DNA from: Leptotrichia wadei | GTDB taxonomy: Bacteria; Fusobacteriota; Fusobacteriia; Fusobacteriales; Leptotrichiaceae | Direction of reading: 5' to 3' | Length of the DNA: 64,000 nt | Assembly (NCBI RefSeq): GCF_007990545.2 | Contig: NZ_AP019829.2 | Coordinates: 1,364,001-1,428,000 of the forward strand | Part shown: one piece after another, positions 46,726-56,205 of the stretch | Layout of the letters: each line of letters begins with the position of its first letter | Numbering within the stretch: the first letter of the stretch is position 1 | Translations under genes and position numbers: made by a program | The notes under the pieces: model-generated | Databases searched by the model: none | Seen by the model: the letters and a program-made list of their open reading frames with translations, nothing else | Told to the model about the DNA's origin: nothing

Positions 46726-47592
46726 ATGTTTATAAATACTATGAAAACAGGTTTCTTAATGTTTGGATTAGTTTTTCTCTTTGTAGCAATTGGTGGTGCA
46801 TTGGGAAATCAGCAAGGGGCACTAATTGGACTTATAATTGCTGGCGGTATGAGTTTTTACAGTTACTGGTTTAGCGATAAAATGGTTATCAGAGCTTATA
46901 ATGGTCAAGAAGTTAATTCTCAAAATAATCCAAGACTCTATCATCTAATACAAAGATTGACAAAAAATGCTGATTTACCTATGCCAAAAATTTACATAAT
47001 TCCGGAACGACAACCAAATGCCTTTGCAACTGGAAGAAATCCACAAAATGCAGCAGTTGCCTGTACAGCTGGACTGCTTGAATTAATGGATGATAACGAG
47101 CTAGCAGGTGTAATAGCTCATGAACTTGGACATATAAAACATCGAGATATTTTAATTAGTACAATCGCTGCTACATTTGCTGGAGCAATTGCAAATATTG
47201 CAAGATTTTTACCTTATGTATCAAGCGGGGACAATAGAAATGGCGAAAGAAGACGAAATAACGTCGCCACTGCAATGCTAGTATCACTTTTAGCCCCAAT
47301 AGCCGCTTCTATAATTCAAATGTCTATTTCAAGAAAAAGAGAATATATGGCAGACAGAGCTGGAGCTGAGTTTTCAGGAAATCCCTTATATTTACGCAAT
47401 GCACTCCAAAAATTGGAGAACTACAGTCATAGTATTCCAATGAATAGAGAAGATCCAGCAACAGCCCACATGTTTATTGTGAATCCATTTTCAAACCTTG
47501 GAAATCTGAAAAATTTATTTAGTACACATCCATCTACTGATGACAGGATAAGAGAGCTTGAAAAAATGGCAAGAGAAAAAAATTTATTATAA
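46726..47592 (+). CDS. htpX: Membrane zinc metalloprotease HtpX
   Basis: HtpX is an M48 peptidase that cleaves misfolded membrane proteins from the cytoplasmic side. The 288-residue chain has two N-terminal spans, the zinc motif HELGH (132-136), two central spans, and the third ligand region SRKREYMADRAGAEFSG. The late STHPSTDDRIRELEKM is also family-typical. AAAGGA precedes the start by about eleven bases; an ATG five codons later is an alternative start. Confidence 0.95.
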   Translation: MFINTMKTGFLMFGLVFLFVAIGGALGNQQGALIGLIIAGGMSFYSYWFSDKMVIRAYNGQEVNSQNNPRLYHLIQRLTKNADLPMPKIYIIPERQPNAFATGRNPQNAAVACTAGLLELMDDNELAGVIAHELGHIKHRDILISTIAATFAGAIANIARFLPYVSSGDNRNGERRRNNVATAMLVSLLAPIAASIIQMSISRKREYMADRAGAEFSGNPLYLRNALQKLENYSHSIPMNREDPATAHMFIVNPFSNLGNLKNLFSTHPSTDDRIRELEKMAREKNLL

Positions 47593-47680
47593 CTTAATGG
47601 AACTTTTTATTTTACTTGAGAATTTATTATAAGTATGATAAAATATATAAAAGTTATCAAATATATATGGAGAATAAGAT

Positions 47681-48067
47681 ATGATTAATACTTTTACATT
47701 TTTAACCCTACTATTACTTTTTGTACGTATTTATTCACTTGTTTCACTTTTATTCCTAAGTGAAAAACGAGTGCAGTTTGCAGAAAGGATAACTGTATTT
47801 ATACTTTTATTTGAAGTTTTGACTATATTTTTATATACTTTTTTTAATTCATTCCGTTATCTACTACCGCCAGTTTTAATGTTGCTAAAGACTCAAAAAT
47901 TTTTTATTCTGAAAAATTTTTCAGTAACACTTCTAATATATTCTATTTTAAATCTGGCATTAGCTTTCACATTTGGAAGTCAAAACATCTTCAAATTTAT
48001 AAATAGATTTTTAGTAGGAATAATTTTATTAACAAATATTATTTATGGTTTTATGTTAATAATATAA
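47681..48067 (+). CDS. Small membrane protein of unknown function
   Basis: I do not recognise this 128-residue protein. It has about four hydrophobic spans separated by short basic loops (LSEKRVQFAERI, KTQKFF) and no enzyme motif. GGAG lies eight bases before the ATG and a terminator follows, so it appears to be a real gene. It lies 88 bp after htpX and could share its transcript, which would suggest a link with membrane stress, but this is only positional. Confidence 0.65.
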   Translation: MINTFTFLTLLLLFVRIYSLVSLLFLSEKRVQFAERITVFILLFEVLTIFLYTFFNSFRYLLPPVLMLLKTQKFFILKNFSVTLLIYSILNLALAFTFGSQNIFKFINRFLVGIILLTNIIYGFMLII

Positions 48068-48074
48068 ATTTATA

Positions 48075-48120
48075 AAAAAATAGGTAGCTTAATTTTTGTA
48101 GTAAAAGTTACCTATTTTTA
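48075..48120. terminator. Bidirectional terminator
   Basis: AAAAATAGGTA (48076-48086) pairs with TACCTATTTTT (48109-48119), with T-runs in both directions. It ends the plus-strand membrane gene and the convergent DUF1858 gene. Confidence 0.75.
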
Positions 48121-48134
48121 TTATTAATTTAAAA

Positions 48135-48344
48135 TTATCCTTCTTGTTTTTCAAGAATCATATTTACTTCTTCAATAATCATATCTGGATTTAAACCATG
48201 AACTGCAATTCCTTCTCCCAAAGTTTCTGCACTTGAAATAATACATCCAACACATCCAAGTCCATATCTCATTAATACTTGAGCAATAATCGGATATTTT
48301 TCCACAGCTTCCATTATATTCATATCTTTTGTGACTTTTTCCAT
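48135..48344 (-). CDS. DUF1858 (ScdA-like) domain protein
   Basis: This 69-residue protein is a free-standing DUF1858 domain: it begins KVTKDMNIMEAVEKYPIIAQVLMRYG (in two parts, NIMEAVEKYP and AQVLMRYGLGC) and has the Cys pair GCVGC. The domain occurs alone or at the N terminus of redox and iron-sulfur repair proteins; its own role is not established. GGAGG precedes the start. The Cys pair and the nearby superoxide dismutase fit an oxidative or iron-sulfur context, as inference. Confidence 0.85.
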   Translation of the reverse strand: MEKVTKDMNIMEAVEKYPIIAQVLMRYGLGCVGCIISSAETLGEGIAVHGLNPDMIIEEVNMILEKQEG

Positions 48345-48752
48345 AGTTATTTCCTCCCATTTGAAATTTTATTTTATATTTTTAATATTAAATCCTTTAA
48401 AATAAAACTAAAGTTTAAATGTAAACTAAATATTATATTTTTAGAATTTGGTTTTAAAGTAACCTATATCAAACCTCATAAAATAGTCAACAATATTTTA
48501 TTTATTTAACAACCGCAAAAGATTTTGATTTTATCAAGAAAAATTATTATATTTACTATTTAAATGAGAAATAATAATACCACTCTATAAGTATAACAAA
48601 TTAAATCGTTTCAGTCAACTTTTATAAACAAATATTTTTTTAATCAAATAATACTTATAATTTTTAGAAAAAAAGATTGAACTAGAATTATTATAAATAA
48701 CGACTCCAATTCAATCTAAATTTATAAATTTATTTCAATAATTTATTCTTAC
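48345..48752. other. 408-bp intergenic region
   Basis: It contains the superoxide dismutase terminator (48667-48717) and presumably the promoter of the DUF1858 gene. No further gene or structured RNA was found. Confidence 0.45.
48667..48717 (-). terminator. Terminator of the superoxide dismutase gene
   Basis: On the minus strand AGATTGAA (48710-48717) pairs with TTCAATCT (48674-48681) and is followed by TTTTTT. Confidence 0.7.
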
Positions 48753-49388
48753 TTATTTTGCAGCTTCATATTTTTTAGATACTGCATCCCAGTTTATAAC
48801 GTTAAAGAAAGCTGTAATATAATCTGGACGTCTATTTTGATAATTCAAGTAATATGCATGTTCCCATACGTCTATTCCTAAAATTGGAGTTCCTTCTGAA
48901 CATCCACAAGCTGTTACACCTGGCATTAGTGGATTATCTTGATTTGCTGTTGAAGTTACTTTTAATTTTCCATCTTTGTTTACAACAAGCCAAGCCCATC
49001 CTGAACCAAATCTAGTTGCAGCCGCTTTTGAAAATTCTTCTTTAAATTTGTCAAAACTTCCAAATGCTTCATTTATTTTTTCGGCTAATTCACCTTTTGG
49101 TTCTCCACCTGCATTAGGTCCCATTACTTCAAAATATAAATTATGGTTATAAAAACCTCCACCATTATTTCTAACAGCTCCACGTATATTTTCTGGCAAT
49201 GCATCTAAATTTGTTAAAATTTCTTCTATTGATTTTTCCAAAAATTGTGGTGCATTATCTTTTAATGTGCTATTCAAATTATTAGTATAAGCTGCATGGT
49301 GCTTTCCATAATGGATTTCCATTGTTTTTGTATCAATACTTGGCTCCAATGCATCAAATCCATAAGGTAATTCTATTTGTTTAAACAT
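48753..49388 (-). CDS. Superoxide dismutase, Fe/Mn type
   Basis: The enzyme dismutates superoxide in the cytoplasm. The 211-residue protein (ATG at 49388, GGAG eight bases upstream) has the four metal ligands: His in [10 protein letters not shown], His in [10 protein letters not shown], and Asp and His in [11 protein letters not shown]. Fe versus Mn use cannot be decided with certainty. An oxygen defence gene fits an anaerobe that lives in the partly aerated mouth. It is monocistronic with its own promoter and terminator. Confidence 0.95.
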   Translation of the reverse strand: MFKQIELPYGFDALEPSIDTKTMEIHYGKHHAAYTNNLNSTLKDNAPQFLEKSIEEILTNLDALPENIRGAVRNNGGGFYNHNLYFEVMGPNAGGEPKGELAEKINEAFGSFDKFKEEFSKAAATRFGSGWAWLVVNKDGKLKVTSTANQDNPLMPGVTACGCSEGTPILGIDVWEHAYYLNYQNRRPDYITAFFNVINWDAVSKKYEAAK

Positions 49389-49419
49389 TTTTATCACTCC
49401 TAATCTATTATTTGAATGT

Positions 49420-49448
49420 ATTTTATCACATTATTTTTATAAAATCAA
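49420..49448 (-). promoter_or_regulatory. Promoter of the superoxide dismutase gene
   Basis: On the minus strand TTGATT (49443-49448) and TAAAAT (49420-49425) are 17 bp apart, 32 bases before the start. Confidence 0.6.
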
Positions 49449-49541
49449 TAAAAATTTATATTTTTTATGAATTTGTTATTATTACAATTATGAATAAACT
49501 GATAAACTAATTAAAATATTCATTATTATCTATTTTTTTAT

Positions 49542-50219
49542 TTATTCTTTTATGATATATCCAACACTTCTTACAGTTTTTATAATTTTTTGATCATGTC
49601 CCTTATCTATCTTTGATCTCAAGAAATTAACATACACATCTACAATATTACTTTCTGAAACAAAGTCTATATCCCAAATTTTTTCAGAAATCATAGTTCT
49701 AGTAAGAACTCTATTTTTATTTCTCAAAAAATATTCCAATAATAAAAATTCTTTATTTGTTAGTTCTATTTCTTTTCCATCACGTTTAACCTCCCTATTT
49801 GCAGGATTTAATGTTAAATCGTAAGCTGTCAAAATTCCCATTTCATCTTCAGTAAGCCGTTTATTCAAAATTCTCACTATTGCTCTAAATTTAGCCGAAA
49901 GTTCTTCTAATCTAAAATCATTGTAAACATAGTCATCTATTCCCTTTAATAGGGCTTCGGTTTTCGCATATCTGTCATCTTGTTCGATTGCCATTAGAAT
50001 ATAGCTTTGTTTTTTATATCTTGTTATTCTTTCTATTGCCAATGGAAAATCTTCAATTGAATTAATATCTAAAAAAGAAATATCAAGAGTTTCTGTTTTT
50101 AGAGCATCAAGCATTTGTTCCTCATTTTCTGCCAATATAACATTAAAACTCAATTCTTTCAATAACTGTCCCACTACCATTCTGGTCTTTTCATTTTTGT
50201 TAAATACTAATACTTTCAT
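49542..50219 (-). CDS. Atypical OmpR-type response regulator
   Basis: A 225-residue protein with a receiver-like domain (1-120) and an OmpR/PhoB winged helix (about 130-225; LTNKEFLLLEYFLRNKNRVLTR, VDVYVNFLRSKI, RSVGYIIKE). The receiver keeps an Asp (FLDINS), but the acidic pair is replaced (VLVFNKNEKTR) and the conserved Lys near GIDDYVYNDF is Asn. Normal phosphorylation is therefore doubtful and no histidine kinase is near. The ATG has no ribosome site; an 11-codon ORF with a strong one ends four bases before it. Confidence 0.85.
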   Translation of the reverse strand: MKVLVFNKNEKTRMVVGQLLKELSFNVILAENEEQMLDALKTETLDISFLDINSIEDFPLAIERITRYKKQSYILMAIEQDDRYAKTEALLKGIDDYVYNDFRLEELSAKFRAIVRILNKRLTEDEMGILTAYDLTLNPANREVKRDGKEIELTNKEFLLLEYFLRNKNRVLTRTMISEKIWDIDFVSESNIVDVYVNFLRSKIDKGHDQKIIKTVRSVGYIIKE

Positions 50220-50223
50220 TTTT

Positions 50224-50259
50224 CTATTGTATAATAAATATATTACGACTTAAATACAT
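50224..50259 (-). promoter_or_regulatory. Upstream ORF before the response regulator
   Basis: AAAGGAGAGG (50268-50277 on the plus map) lies eight bases before an ATG that opens 11 codons (MYLSRNIFIIQ) and ends in TAG, three to four bases before the regulator ATG. Translation of the regulator is probably coupled to this short ORF. Confidence 0.6.
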
Positions 50260-50290
50260 TTAAAATACCTCTCCTTTCACACTTATTTTC

Positions 50291-51103
50291 TTACTTCTCA
50301 TTTTCTTTTTCTGTTTTTTCAATTACTTTTGTAATTATATCATTCATTCTTCTTGCTGCTAGAGAATCGTTTGAAATAAATGGTAACCCATTATCACTAG
50401 ATTCCACAATATTTCCATCTAATGGTATTGAGCCTAGAAAGTCTGTTTTTTTCTCTTGAGCCATTTTTTCGGCACCACCTTTTTTAAAGATATTAACTTC
50501 TTTTTGACAGTCAGGGCAAATAAAACCACTCATATTTTCGATTACACCAAGCACATCCAAGTTAATCAATCTAGCAAAATTTATTGAGCGTGTAGAATCC
50601 AGCAAGGAAACCTTTTGCGGTGTTGTAACAATAATTGCTTTTGAATCAGTTCCTATATTCTGAGCAATGCCTAATGTTTCATCACCTGTTCCTGGTGGCA
50701 GATCAACTATTAAGTAATCAATCTCTCCCCATTTAATTCCTTCCAACATTTCCATTATCGCCGTAATTTTTTGCGGTCCCTTCCATACAACTGGTGAATT
50801 ATCAGGAACAAAAAAACTTAATGATGATATATGCAAATTTTCTGTTATTTCCAATGGCTTGGAAATTTTTGAAAGTTTTACTCCTTCTTTTCCAAACATA
50901 ATCGGAATATTAGGTCCGTGCAAATCTGCATCAAGAATACCAACTTTGTATCCTCGCAACGACAAACCAAAGGCTAAATTAACAGATGTAGTTGTTTTCC
51001 CAACTCCACCTTTTCCACTCATCACTACTATTTTATGTTTAATCTTGGACATATTGGAATCAATTCTTTGCTTCCGTTCAGCTAAAGCCGGATTAGTTTG
51101 CAT
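50291..51103 (-). CDS. Mrp/ApbC-type iron-sulfur carrier ATPase
   Basis: This 270-residue P-loop ATPase helps to deliver iron-sulfur clusters. It has the deviant Walker A GKGGVGKTTTSVN, GILDADLHGPNIP, the VDLPPGTGDE motif and a C-terminal CPDC that would bridge a cluster between subunits. The N-terminal DUF59 domain of longer Mrp proteins is absent. It precedes the response regulator on the same strand by about 70 bp, so both may be co-transcribed. Confidence 0.93.
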   Translation of the reverse strand: MQTNPALAERKQRIDSNMSKIKHKIVVMSGKGGVGKTTTSVNLAFGLSLRGYKVGILDADLHGPNIPIMFGKEGVKLSKISKPLEITENLHISSLSFFVPDNSPVVWKGPQKITAIMEMLEGIKWGEIDYLIVDLPPGTGDETLGIAQNIGTDSKAIIVTTPQKVSLLDSTRSINFARLINLDVLGVIENMSGFICPDCQKEVNIFKKGGAEKMAQEKKTDFLGSIPLDGNIVESSDNGLPFISNDSLAARRMNDIITKVIEKTEKENEK

Positions 51104-51352
51104 TTATTCCTCCTATTCTAAAAATATTATAATTTTATTTAACTTCCCTACTTTAATTAAATCATAAACTTAGAAAAAATACAAGCAATTTTTTACATTT
51201 TTTTCAAAAAAAATTAATTTTTTTATTACAATAAATAAATTATATTTAAAATTTTTTTTATTAAAAAATATACTAGACTAATTTATATCTTTTTTATATA
51301 ATATACATAAGTTTGATTATTAAAATTAATAAATAGAAAGGAACAATTAATT

Positions 51353-51931
51353 ATGAATATTTATTTAAAGGAAAACATAAAAAGATTAATGCTCTTTTTA
51401 ATCCTAACTCTTGCACTTGTATGTAAGACAAAGCCAGAAGATAAATACTTCTGGTATACTCCACACGAAGTTATTTCAAACGTTGACAAACTTCAGCCAG
51501 GAGATATTCTCATTTTATCTAAAAAACCGACGTTACGTTCAATGTGGGGACATGCCGCCGTTCTTAATGAACACAAAAAAATAATTGAATTTCCAACATA
51601 TTCTGCTGGTTACAGCGAAAGTCCAATATATGCCTGGGAAAACATTGATAGAAAAATTGCTATTTTTAGATTAAAAGGAATAGACGATAAATTTAAATCT
51701 GCATTATTTAAAGAAATTGATGAAACTGTAACTAAACCTTATGGACTAACATTTACCAAGGACTTTGACAAAAGACTTTATTGCTCACAATTTGTATATT
51801 TGGTATTTAAAAAAGCAGGAAAAAGAGTTGGACGTAAAGTAGATCTAGATTCCAATGGCGGTGGATGGGTTATGCCATTTGACATAATGGATTCCCCTTT
51901 ACTTGAAAACATATCTATTTATACTCAATAA
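51353..51931 (+). CDS. YiiX/YebB-like NlpC/P60-superfamily hydrolase
   Basis: A 192-residue protein with a hydrophobic N terminus (MLFLILTLALVC; a lipobox-like LALVCKT is possible). The permuted papain-like core has LQPGDILILSKK, the histidine in WGHAAVL and the cysteine in LYCSQFVYLVF, matching the YiiX/YycO group of NlpC/P60 enzymes. It may act as an amidase or peptidase on cell-wall or lipid substrates; the substrate is unknown. AAAGGA lies upstream. It is a single gene with a terminator hairpin after it. Confidence 0.85.
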   Translation: MNIYLKENIKRLMLFLILTLALVCKTKPEDKYFWYTPHEVISNVDKLQPGDILILSKKPTLRSMWGHAAVLNEHKKIIEFPTYSAGYSESPIYAWENIDRKIAIFRLKGIDDKFKSALFKEIDETVTKPYGLTFTKDFDKRLYCSQFVYLVFKKAGKRVGRKVDLDSNGGGWVMPFDIMDSPLLENISIYTQ

Positions 51932-51956
51932 ATATTTCTGATGAATAAATTTATAA

Positions 51957-52027
51957 AAAAACTGTCTCGTATAATTTATCTTATTTTTTTATAAAATAAA
52001 TATTACTTGACAGCTTTTTATTTTTTA
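51957..52027 (+). terminator. Terminator of the YiiX-like gene
   Basis: CTGTC (51962-51966) pairs with GACAG (52009-52013), with long A+T pairing inside, followed by a T-rich run from 52015. Confidence 0.55.
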
Positions 52028-52100
52028 TAAATAATTCGTACTTTCAAAAAATTTTTATTAACATTCGCAAAAAATATAATCATTTTAACAAAAAATAATA

Positions 52101-53039
52101 TTAAATTTGAAAATTAGGAGCTTTCCCCAATGTTGTTAAATCATAAGGAGTCCCTTGATAAACATGATGATTTATCCAATTTGAAAATAGTAAATTTGCA
52201 TGAGCTCTCCAAACAAAAAGTGGTGCTTTACTTGTATCATCATTTGGATAATAGTTATAAGGAACTTTTATGGCTTTCCCTAATTTTACATCTCTCTCAT
52301 ACTCCTTTGCCAGTGTCATTCTATCATATTCCAAATGTCCCATAATAAAAATATTACGTTTATCTCGACTACGCACAATACTTACCCCAGCCTCTTTAGA
52401 ATTGGCAATAATTTCCAATTCAGGAATTTTTTCTATATCCTTTGCATGAACTTTTGTATGCCGTGATTGTGGCATATTAAACACTTCATCAAATCCACGT
52501 AATAACATTGTATGACAAATATCAATTTTTAGAGGATAAATTCCAAAAAGTTTTTCCTTTAACGGATATTTTTTTATTCCATAATGATAATAAAGTGCCG
52601 CCTGCGCTCCCCAGCAAATACACATTGTAGAATAAACATGAGTTCTACTCCATTCCATAACTTCTGTTAATTCCTTCCAGTAAATAACCTCTTCAAAAGG
52701 CATATTTTCAACAGGTGCTCCTGTTATTATAAGCCCATCAAAATAATCATTTTTTATATCATTGAAGGTCTTATAAAAATTTGACATATGTTCTTTTGAT
52801 ATATTTTTAGATACGTAGGATGCCATTTTCAAAAAAGTTACTTCAATTTGAAGCGGAGTGTTACTCAAAAGCCTTAATAACTGTGTCTCTGTTTCAATTT
52901 TTGTAGGCATAAGATTTATTATTATAAACTTTAAAGGTCGAATATCTTGTGACAATGCCCTTCTTTCATCCATTACAAAAATATTCTCCTTTGCTAAAAT
53001 ATCTACAGCCGGTAAGTTATTTGGTATTTTTATAGGCAT
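52101..53039 (-). CDS. metA: Homoserine O-acetyltransferase, MetA type
   Basis: The enzyme activates homoserine for methionine synthesis. From the ATG at 53039 (AAAGGAG eight bases upstream) the protein has 312 residues. The nucleophile is Cys142 in [10 protein letters not shown], with His in MGHLEYDR. Residue 111 is Glu ([12 protein letters not shown]), which in this family marks acetyl-CoA use, while Gly marks succinyl-CoA; so acetyltransferase is the better name. It follows dnaN by 64 bp. No SAM or T-box leader is present. Confidence 0.94.
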   Translation of the reverse strand: MPIKIPNNLPAVDILAKENIFVMDERRALSQDIRPLKFIIINLMPTKIETETQLLRLLSNTPLQIEVTFLKMASYVSKNISKEHMSNFYKTFNDIKNDYFDGLIITGAPVENMPFEEVIYWKELTEVMEWSRTHVYSTMCICWGAQAALYYHYGIKKYPLKEKLFGIYPLKIDICHTMLLRGFDEVFNMPQSRHTKVHAKDIEKIPELEIIANSKEAGVSIVRSRDKRNIFIMGHLEYDRMTLAKEYERDVKLGKAIKVPYNYYPNDDTSKAPLFVWRAHANLLFSNWINHHVYQGTPYDLTTLGKAPNFQI

Positions 53040-53103
53040 TGCATATTCTCCTTTCATAAATTTTTTTGTTCTCTCAAATTAAATCTTTAATTAAATCAGA
53101 TTT

Positions 53104-54231
53104 TTAATTTCCTCTAATTGCTAACGGCATTGTAAAATACAACGATTTATCATTATCTTCATCTTTTACAATTACTGAACTTTTATCATTTAACAGTTCT
53201 AAAACAGTAACTTTTCCTTCAATTGTAGAAATATAGTCAAGTAAAAATTTAACATTTAATGAAATTCTCAAATCTTCACCCTCTTGAATTGTTACAATTT
53301 CTTCTTTTATCTGTGCATTTTCACTTGTCCCTGTAAGCAATAGCTTATTGTTTGAAAAAAGAAATATTCCGCCATTTTTAGATTCTTTATTATCCCTAAC
53401 AAATATAGCTGTTCTCTTTAATACTGATAAGAAATCCTTTGTATTTAATAATATTTTTTTATTATGTTGAGAATTATTCAAAATTGATTTATAATCTGGA
53501 AATTGTAAATCAATTGTACGAGTTAATATCTCTACACTTGAAAATTTGAAAAATACTTTTGAACCATCTGATTTTAACGTGATCTTTTCTTCATCTATTA
53601 ATCTCATAATTTTTACTAATCCATCAATTGTCTTTAATGGAATACTTAAACTAAGGTTTTCCTTATTTTTTTGAGAATCTTCCAAATCCTCTTCAATGTA
53701 TGTTAATCTATATGTATCAGATGAAATAAGTTTTAATTTATTTTCTTCAATTTCCACTCTAATACAGTTTACAGCAAGGTTTTCTGGATTTGGAGAAGCT
53801 GATATTTTTACATTTTCGATATTACTTAATAGTTTTCCTTTTTCAAACACATATTCAACTCCGTTCTCAAGTTTTGACTGAACTGGAAAATTTTCTACAT
53901 TATATAATGAAAATTCAGTATTTGTTGAACCTGCTTGGATTATTAATTTACCATTTTCCTCAATTAAAGTTATTTTATCATCAGAAATCTGTTTTAAAAA
54001 TTCTTCAATTAATTTATGTTTTATAACAATTTTTCCATCTTCTTTCACTTGTGCTTCTATTTCTGTATTTATAGAAAGTTCCAAATCTGTTCCTCGTAAA
54101 ATTGCCTTCTCACCTTGAGTTTCAATATAAATTCCAGAAAGAACTTCTCTTATTTTATTTTCAGTTACTGCATTTTCAACTATAGTCATAGCTCTTAATA
54201 ATGATTTTCTATCTACAATTATATGTAACAT
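53104..54231 (-). CDS. dnaN: DNA polymerase III sliding clamp (beta)
   Basis: The beta clamp tethers the replicative polymerase. The 375-residue sequence has three clamp domains, with family segments MLHIIVDRKSLLRAMTIVENAV, IRVEIEENKLKLISSDTYRL and the C-terminal YFTMPLAIRGN (MPL.R being the clamp signature end). It lies between a sigma factor gene and metA rather than beside dnaA as in many bacteria. It starts 16 bp after the sigma gene stop and is probably co-transcribed with it. Confidence 0.95.
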   Translation of the reverse strand: MLHIIVDRKSLLRAMTIVENAVTENKIREVLSGIYIETQGEKAILRGTDLELSINTEIEAQVKEDGKIVIKHKLIEEFLKQISDDKITLIEENGKLIIQAGSTNTEFSLYNVENFPVQSKLENGVEYVFEKGKLLSNIENVKISASPNPENLAVNCIRVEIEENKLKLISSDTYRLTYIEEDLEDSQKNKENLSLSIPLKTIDGLVKIMRLIDEEKITLKSDGSKVFFKFSSVEILTRTIDLQFPDYKSILNNSQHNKKILLNTKDFLSVLKRTAIFVRDNKESKNGGIFLFSNNKLLLTGTSENAQIKEEIVTIQEGEDLRISLNVKFLLDYISTIEGKVTVLELLNDKSSVIVKDEDNDKSLYFTMPLAIRGN

Positions 54232-54246
54232 ATGTTCACCTCTTTT

Positions 54247-55068
54247 TTATAATATATCCTTATATTCTTCTAAATGTTCCTTTAATTTCGTTATAGCCTT
54301 TTTCTCAATTTGTCTAACTCTTTCACGTGTAATTCCCATCTGTTCGCCAATTTCCTTTAATGTATGGATTTTATTGTCATATAATCCATAACGATATTCA
54401 AGGATCAGTCTTTCACGCTCATTTAAAACTTTTTCAAGCAATTCCTTCATCTCAACAAGCTGATCCTCTTTTATTATTTTATCCTCAACATCATCATTTT
54501 TTCCTATAACATCCTCTAGATAAATATTATCGCCTATTGTTTCATTTAATGACATTATATCCTGAAATTCACCTAAAAGCAATATAACTTTGCTTTCCTT
54601 TAAATCAACTTTTTTTGCAATATATTCTGTTGATGGAGCTTCACCATGAATGGCAGTATAATTTTTTATGACTTTATTTACTTTTGATAATTGCTCATAT
54701 TTATAAGACGGTATTCTAATATCCCTTCCAATATTGATAATTGCCTTTTTAATTGACTGTTTTATCCACCATACTGCATATGTGCTAAACCTATGCCCTT
54801 TTTCATAATCAAATTTATTTATAGCCTTTATCAATCCAATATTCCCTTCGCTAATTAAATCAATTAGAGGCAATCCGTTCCCAAGAGATTTTTTAGCTGT
54901 ACTTATTACCAGTCTTAAATTTGATAAAATTAGTAATTGCCTTGCCTGTTCGTCATTATCTTCCCTAATTCGTTTTAACAGTTCGTATTCTTCTTCCTTT
55001 GAGAGTAAATCAAATTTTTGAATATCACTTAAATATAACGACATTAAGTTTAAGTTGTTATCTTCCAT
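54247..55068 (-). CDS. Short sigma-70 family RNA polymerase sigma factor
   Basis: A 273-residue sigma factor. It has region 1.2 (LYLSDIQKFDLLSKEEEYELLKRI), region 2 (DLISEGNIGLIKAINKFDYEKGHRFSTYAVWWIKQSI, with the -10 recognition end), region 3 and region 4 (HTLKEIGEQMGITRERVRQIEKKAI), but no region 1.1. The -35 and -10 reading regions match primary sigma factors, so it may be a group 2 sigma or a short primary one. It lies in the gpsA-sigma-dnaN run with 15-35 bp gaps. Confidence 0.9.
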   Translation of the reverse strand: MEDNNLNLMSLYLSDIQKFDLLSKEEEYELLKRIREDNDEQARQLLILSNLRLVISTAKKSLGNGLPLIDLISEGNIGLIKAINKFDYEKGHRFSTYAVWWIKQSIKKAIINIGRDIRIPSYKYEQLSKVNKVIKNYTAIHGEAPSTEYIAKKVDLKESKVILLLGEFQDIMSLNETIGDNIYLEDVIGKNDDVEDKIIKEDQLVEMKELLEKVLNERERLILEYRYGLYDNKIHTLKEIGEQMGITRERVRQIEKKAITKLKEHLEEYKDIL

Positions 55069-55101
55069 TACCTCACTCCAGTTTTATTTTATATATATTT
55101 C

Positions 55102-56124
55102 TTAATTTAAAAATTCTGACTTCAAGTCTCTGCTCATAAATGTAGATTCCAGTTCTGAAACTGGCTTTCCACCATAAATTACTTCATAAAGTGCTGTAAA
55201 AATAGGTGCTTTCAAGTCATTTTCCTTTATAATTTTATAAAGAGCCTTTATTGTTTCTGCACCTTCTGATACCATATTCATGTGTGAAACTATATCTTCA
55301 ATTTTTTGACCTTGCCCCAGCTTTTCCCCAACATATCTATTTCTACTATGTTTGCTTGTACAAGTTACAATAATATCTCCAAGTCCTGACAATCCCATAA
55401 ATGTTTTAGGATTAGCATTATAAAATTTTGCAATTTCAAACATTTCATTAATTCCACGAGTTATAAGAGCGGCTTTTGTATTATCTCCATAACCCATTCC
55501 ATCGGCAATTCCCGCTGCGATTGCAAGACAATTCTTTAATGCACCTGCGAGTTCAGCTCCCATAAGATCCGTTCCTGTATAAACTCTAAAATAAAGATTG
55601 CTAAATGTAGTCTGCACAATTTTTGCAGCCTCTTCATCCTTAGACACAGAAAGTATCGCAGATGGCAATTTTTGTGCCACTTCTTCAGCATGTGTCGGTC
55701 CAGCTAGTAAAACATAGCTATATTCCTTATTTTCCAGTTCTTCAGCCACAATTTCAGAGATTCTTTTTTTTGTAGTAATTTCTAAACCTTTTGCAACATT
55801 TACCAGTATTATATTATAATTTAAGAAATTTTTCAATCTTTTTAAAATATTTCTTAAAAATTGCGTTGGAGTTGCTAATAATAAAATATCAATTTTTCCG
55901 TATTTTTTAGGGTTTTTTAATATTTCTCCATAATCATCCACAACATTAAGACTATCAGGTAATTTTATATTTGGCAGGAATTTAGGATTTTCCTTTGTGT
56001 CACGAATAACTTTTCTAACTTCCTCATTATGTTCCCACAAATATACTTTATGTCCATTTTCTACTAGCAGTTTTGAAAGGCAAGTTCCCCAGCTTCCACC
56101 ACCAATAACCAATATATTTTTCAT
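55102..56124 (-). CDS. gpsA: Glycerol-3-phosphate dehydrogenase [NAD(P)+]
   Basis: GpsA reduces dihydroxyacetone phosphate to glycerol-3-phosphate, the backbone of phospholipids. The 340-residue protein has the N-terminal cofactor loop GGGSWGTCLSKLL, the catalytic Lys in LAGALKNCLAIAAGIADGMG and the SGLGDIIVTCTSKHSRN motif. It lies directly after plsY, whose acyltransferase uses its product. Confidence 0.96.
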   Translation of the reverse strand: MKNILVIGGGSWGTCLSKLLVENGHKVYLWEHNEEVRKVIRDTKENPKFLPNIKLPDSLNVVDDYGEILKNPKKYGKIDILLLATPTQFLRNILKRLKNFLNYNIILVNVAKGLEITTKKRISEIVAEELENKEYSYVLLAGPTHAEEVAQKLPSAILSVSKDEEAAKIVQTTFSNLYFRVYTGTDLMGAELAGALKNCLAIAAGIADGMGYGDNTKAALITRGINEMFEIAKFYNANPKTFMGLSGLGDIIVTCTSKHSRNRYVGEKLGQGQKIEDIVSHMNMVSEGAETIKALYKIIKENDLKAPIFTALYEVIYGGKPVSELESTFMSRDLKSEFLN

Positions 56125-56205
56125 TATTATCCCTTCCTTTCACAATATATAAATATCCTAAAGAATTTAAATATTTTTATTTACAATTATATTTTTATAA
56201 ATTTT

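Noticed and set aside
53040-53103. SAM riboswitch before metA
   Set aside because: The gap to dnaN is only 64 bp, too short to hold one.
54768-54778. TTATCCACC resembling a DnaA box near dnaN
   Set aside because: It is single, has one mismatch and lies inside the sigma-factor coding sequence; there is no cluster of boxes or AT-rich unwinding region to suggest an origin.
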